Shown in pieces: positions 61,748 through 64,000 of a stretch of 64,000 bases of DNA. Source of the stretch: Yersinia proxima (GTDB lineage: Bacteria; Pseudomonadota; Gammaproteobacteria; Enterobacterales; Enterobacteriaceae); assembly GCF_902170785.1 (NCBI RefSeq), contig NZ_CABHYG010000004.1:124001-188000 (forward strand). Direction: 5' to 3'. Each line of letters starts with the position of its first letter. Position 1 is the stretch's first letter. The notes beneath the pieces are model-generated. The model worked only from the letters and a program-made list of their open reading frames with translations, did no database searches and was not told the origin of the DNA. A program made the translations under genes and the position numbers.

Positions 61748-63514
61748 ATGACCCAAACCTTTATTCCCGGCAAAGACGCCGCGCTGGAAGACTCCATCTC
61801 CCGCTTTCAGCAAAAACTGAGCGACCTCGGTTTTAATATTGAAGAAGCCTCCTGGCTAAACCCAGTTCCTCACGTTTGGTCGGTACATATCCGTGATCGT
61901 GACTGCCCGTTGTGCTTTACCAACGGTAAAGGTGCCAGCAAGAAAGCCGCACTGGCATCGGCCTTGGGCGAATATTTCGAACGTTTATCCACTAACTATT
62001 TCTTTGCCGACTTCTATCTGGGCAAAGCCATTGCTGAAGGTGATTTCGTTCACTACCCAAATGAGAAATGGTTCCCAATTCCTGAAGATGATTTGTTGCC
62101 GGAAGGCATTCTGGATGAGCGTCTGCTGGCGTTTTACGATCCGGAAAACGAACTGGTCGCCAGTGACCTGGTGGATTTGCAGTCAGGGAATGCGGCGCGC
62201 GGTATTTGTTCTCTGCCATTCACTCGCCAGTCAGATTTAGAAACCGTCTATATTCCAATGAATATTATCGGCAATCTGTATGTTTCAAACGGCATGTCTG
62301 CGGGCAATACCGCCAATGAAGCTCGCGTACAGGCATTGTCTGAAGTGTTTGAACGTTCAGTGAAAAATCGCATTATCGCGGAATCTATCAGCTTGCCGGA
62401 GATCCCGGCCGAGGTGTTAAACCGCTATCCGGGCGTGGTAGAAGCTATCGCAAAACTGGAAGAGGAAGGTTTCCCGATCCTGTCATACGATGCCTCTTTA
62501 GGTGGCAAATACCCGGTAATTTGTGTGGTGTTGTTTAACCCGTCAAACGGAACATGTTTTGCTTCATTCGGCGCACATCCCGACTTCGGTGTGGCTCTTG
62601 AGCGTACCGTCACTGAGCTGTTGCAAGGCCGTAGCCTCAAAGACTTAGATGTCTTCACCGCACCAACCTTTGATGATGAAGAAGTCGCCGAACATACCAA
62701 TCTGGAAACACACTTTATCGATTCAAGCGGTCTAATCAGCTGGGATATGTTTAAACAAGAGGCTGATTATCCCTTCGTGGATTGGAGCTTTAAAGGCACG
62801 ACAGAAGAAGAATTTGCCACCTTAATGGCTATCTTCAAGCAAGAAGACGCCGAAGTGTACATCGCCGATTATGAACACTTAGGGGTGTATGCTTGCCGAA
62901 TCTTGGTGCCGGGGATGTCTGATATTTATCCAGCTGAAGATCTGTTGATGGCGAACAACACCATGGGTGTGCACCTGCGTGATACCTTACTAGCGCTACC
63001 AGACAGTGATTGGCAACCAGAGCAGTATCTGGAACTCATTCAGACCCTGGATGATGAAGGGTTGGATGATTTCGCCCGCGTCCGTGAGCTGCTGGGTATC
63101 GCCTCTGGTAAAGATAACGGCTGGTACACACTGCGGGTGGGTGAGTTGAAATCTATGCTGGCGCTGGCTGGCGGTGATTTGGAGCAAGCGCTGATCTGGG
63201 TGGAATGGACACAAGATTTCAACTCTTCAGTCTTCACGGCGAAACAGGCGAACTACTATCGTTGCCTACAAACTCTGTTGTTGTTGACCCAAGAGCCAGA
63301 TCGCGACCCTGCTCAATATTACAATGCATTCGTGAAAATGTATGGCCAGGAAGCTGTAGAGGCTGCATCCGCTGCCATCGCCGGTGAAGAGCGCTTCAAT
63401 GGCCTGTTCAGTGTGGATGAAGATCTCAAAGCCCTGCCAGCACACCAAGCGCTGCTGGGTGCTTACGCTAAATTGCAGGCGGCGAAACGCCGTTATTGGG
63501 CAAAAAGCGAGTAA
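61748..63514 (+). CDS. ycaO: YcaO protein (ribosomal S12 methylthiolation accessory)
   Basis: A 588-residue YcaO (586 in E. coli). The N-terminal ATP-binding YcaO domain (ATP-grasp-unrelated; about residues 1-390) contains GKGASKKAALASALGEYFERLS and GNTANEARVQALSEVFER, with the acidic ATP/Mg sites in SEVFER and ALGEYFER. The C-terminal part is helical, TPR-like. E. coli YcaO aids RimO-dependent beta-methylthiolation of S12. No azoline-peptide (TOMM) genes adjoin it. ATG 61748 matches E. coli MTQTFIPGKDAALEDS; the 12-codon extension does not. In E. coli it precedes focA-pflB. Confidence 0.95.
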   Translation: MTQTFIPGKDAALEDSISRFQQKLSDLGFNIEEASWLNPVPHVWSVHIRDRDCPLCFTNGKGASKKAALASALGEYFERLSTNYFFADFYLGKAIAEGDFVHYPNEKWFPIPEDDLLPEGILDERLLAFYDPENELVASDLVDLQSGNAARGICSLPFTRQSDLETVYIPMNIIGNLYVSNGMSAGNTANEARVQALSEVFERSVKNRIIAESISLPEIPAEVLNRYPGVVEAIAKLEEEGFPILSYDASLGGKYPVICVVLFNPSNGTCFASFGAHPDFGVALERTVTELLQGRSLKDLDVFTAPTFDDEEVAEHTNLETHFIDSSGLISWDMFKQEADYPFVDWSFKGTTEEEFATLMAIFKQEDAEVYIADYEHLGVYACRILVPGMSDIYPAEDLLMANNTMGVHLRDTLLALPDSDWQPEQYLELIQTLDDEGLDDFARVRELLGIASGKDNGWYTLRVGELKSMLALAGGDLEQALIWVEWTQDFNSSVFTAKQANYYRCLQTLLLLTQEPDRDPAQYYNAFVKMYGQEAVEAASAAIAGEERFNGLFSVDEDLKALPAHQALLGAYAKLQAAKRRYWAKSE

Positions 63515-63536
63515 CCCTTCGGCTCTATAGATTTCA

Positions 63537-63674
63537 GTTAATTATCTGTCGGAGCTGGCAAAGTCTATTGAAGGGGGATCGTGCCGTTGGGGTCGTAGCG
63601 ACGTAAGTCGCCAGAGCGCCCCTAGGTGCGGCAACCCCTTCACTCACTGAACTATCAGCAACTTTGTCATTAAC
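63537..63674. repeat. 138-bp imperfect palindrome, YPAL-like
   Basis: An extended inverted repeat centred near 63605. Outer arms are GTTAAT (63537-63542) / ATTAAC (63669-63674); next CAAAGT / ACTTTG; then a strong core TGAAGGGG (63569-63576) / CCCCTTCA (63635-63642), TGCCG / CGGCA, GGGG / CCCC and the apical GCGAC-GTAA-GTCGC. It lies just after ycaO. Size, position next to a stop codon and hairpin shape recall the Yersinia palindromic (YPAL) repeat family; assignment to it is inference. Confidence 0.6.
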
Positions 63675-63677
63675 CTC

Positions 63678-63700
63678 AAGCGGCATTCGCCGCTTTTTTA
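63678..63700 (+). terminator. Rho-independent terminator after the palindrome
   Basis: AAGCGGC-ATTC-GCCGCTT stem with a TTTTTT tail. It could end ycaO transcripts that read through the palindrome. Confidence 0.9.
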
Positions 63701-64000
63701 TGGCAAATTTTTCGGCTATTAATTTCTGCAATTATTCCTAATCAAAATAAATACCAATGACACCAGCCAATAATTGTTTTTGTCATAAAAAAACGTTATT
63801 TTTTGACGCCGCTCTAGGGTAAAAACAGCATCTTTAAACAAACATTATTTGCCCATCAGAGAAAACAAACAAAGAGGTGAATAAATAGTTAATATTTAAT
63901 GACAACGATGAATTAAAATAGCTACAAATACTACTTTTAGTTAACGTTCTCAACGGCTTTAAAACAGTAAAATCAAAATTTTTTGTAAATCTTAAAATAT
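63701..64000 (+). promoter_or_regulatory. Probable focA-pflB upstream region
   Basis: No gene is visible in the last 300 bases, which are AT-rich. In E. coli, ycaO is followed in this orientation by focA-pflB, whose promoter region is unusually long. AGTTAATATT near 63887 resembles an ArcA half-site. Identification is by synteny only. Confidence 0.4.

Noticed and set aside
63534-63731. 65-codon minus-strand frame across the palindrome after ycaO
   Set aside because: Lies entirely in the inverted repeat and terminator; better explained as non-coding structured DNA.
1-64000. tRNA, rRNA, CRISPR, transposase or prophage genes
   Set aside because: I read for cloverleaf-like segments, regular repeat-spacer arrays and mobile-element proteins and saw none.

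Overview
The window is a chromosomal backbone segment of an enterobacterium, most likely a Yersinia of the enterocolitica/pseudotuberculosis kind (inference). The gene order matches the E. coli K-12 stretch from ycaO through serC-aroA, cmk-rpsA-ihfB, comEC-msbA-lpxK, kdsB, mukFEB, aspC-ompF-asnS, pepN-pyrD, rlmKL-uup-pqiABC, fabA and ompA-sulA-sxy to yccS, read in reverse. Most proteins are close in length and motifs to their E. coli counterparts. A 127-bp ERIC element and a long YPAL-like palindrome also fit Yersinia. I saw no tRNA or rRNA gene, CRISPR array, transposase or prophage.

Layout: 1-5.2 kb holds yccS (cut by the window edge), sxy, LexA-controlled sulA, ompA and matP. 5.3-9.9 kb holds the Lon-like gene ycbZ, fabA (FadR and FabR sites), an extra HxlR-regulator/ketoacyl-ACP-synthase pair that interrupts the E. 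coli order, and rmf. 10.2-19.7 kb holds pqiABC, uup-rlmKL, ycbX and zapC. 19.7-29.8 kb holds an ERIC element, pyrD (PurR-like box and Shine-Dalgarno-sequestering leader), pepN, pncB, asnS, ompF and aspC. 29.8-35 kb holds a CSS-EAL phosphodiesterase, gloC, mepK and ldtD. 35.3-45.6 kb holds the cmoM-mukF-mukE-mukB operon, elyC, ycbJ and ycaR-kdsB. 45.6-48.5 kb is the most lineage-specific stretch: two possible micro-ORFs, a divergent cold-shock gene, a second cold-shock gene broken by a nonsense codon, and a YdcJ/HglS dioxygenase gene. 48.5-56.8 kb holds comEC-msbA-lpxK, ihfB, rpsA and cmk. 57-64 kb holds aroA, serC, ycaP, ansB, ycaO and a long palindrome leading into what should be the focA promoter region.

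Functional themes are envelope biogenesis (OmpA, OmpF, LpxK, MsbA, KdsB, PqiABC, LdtD, MepK, ElyC), chromosome organisation and division (MatP, MukBEF, IHF, ZapC, SulA), fatty-acid synthesis (FabA plus an extra KAS), translation (S1, AsnRS, RlmKL, Uup, RMF, CmoM, YcaO) and nucleotide, NAD and amino-acid metabolism. No wholly new multi-gene system is evident. The best leads are the HxlR-KAS cassette with its perfect 14-bp-arm operator, the decaying cold-shock pair with neighbouring micro-ORFs, the palindrome after ycaO and internally deleted ERIC relics.
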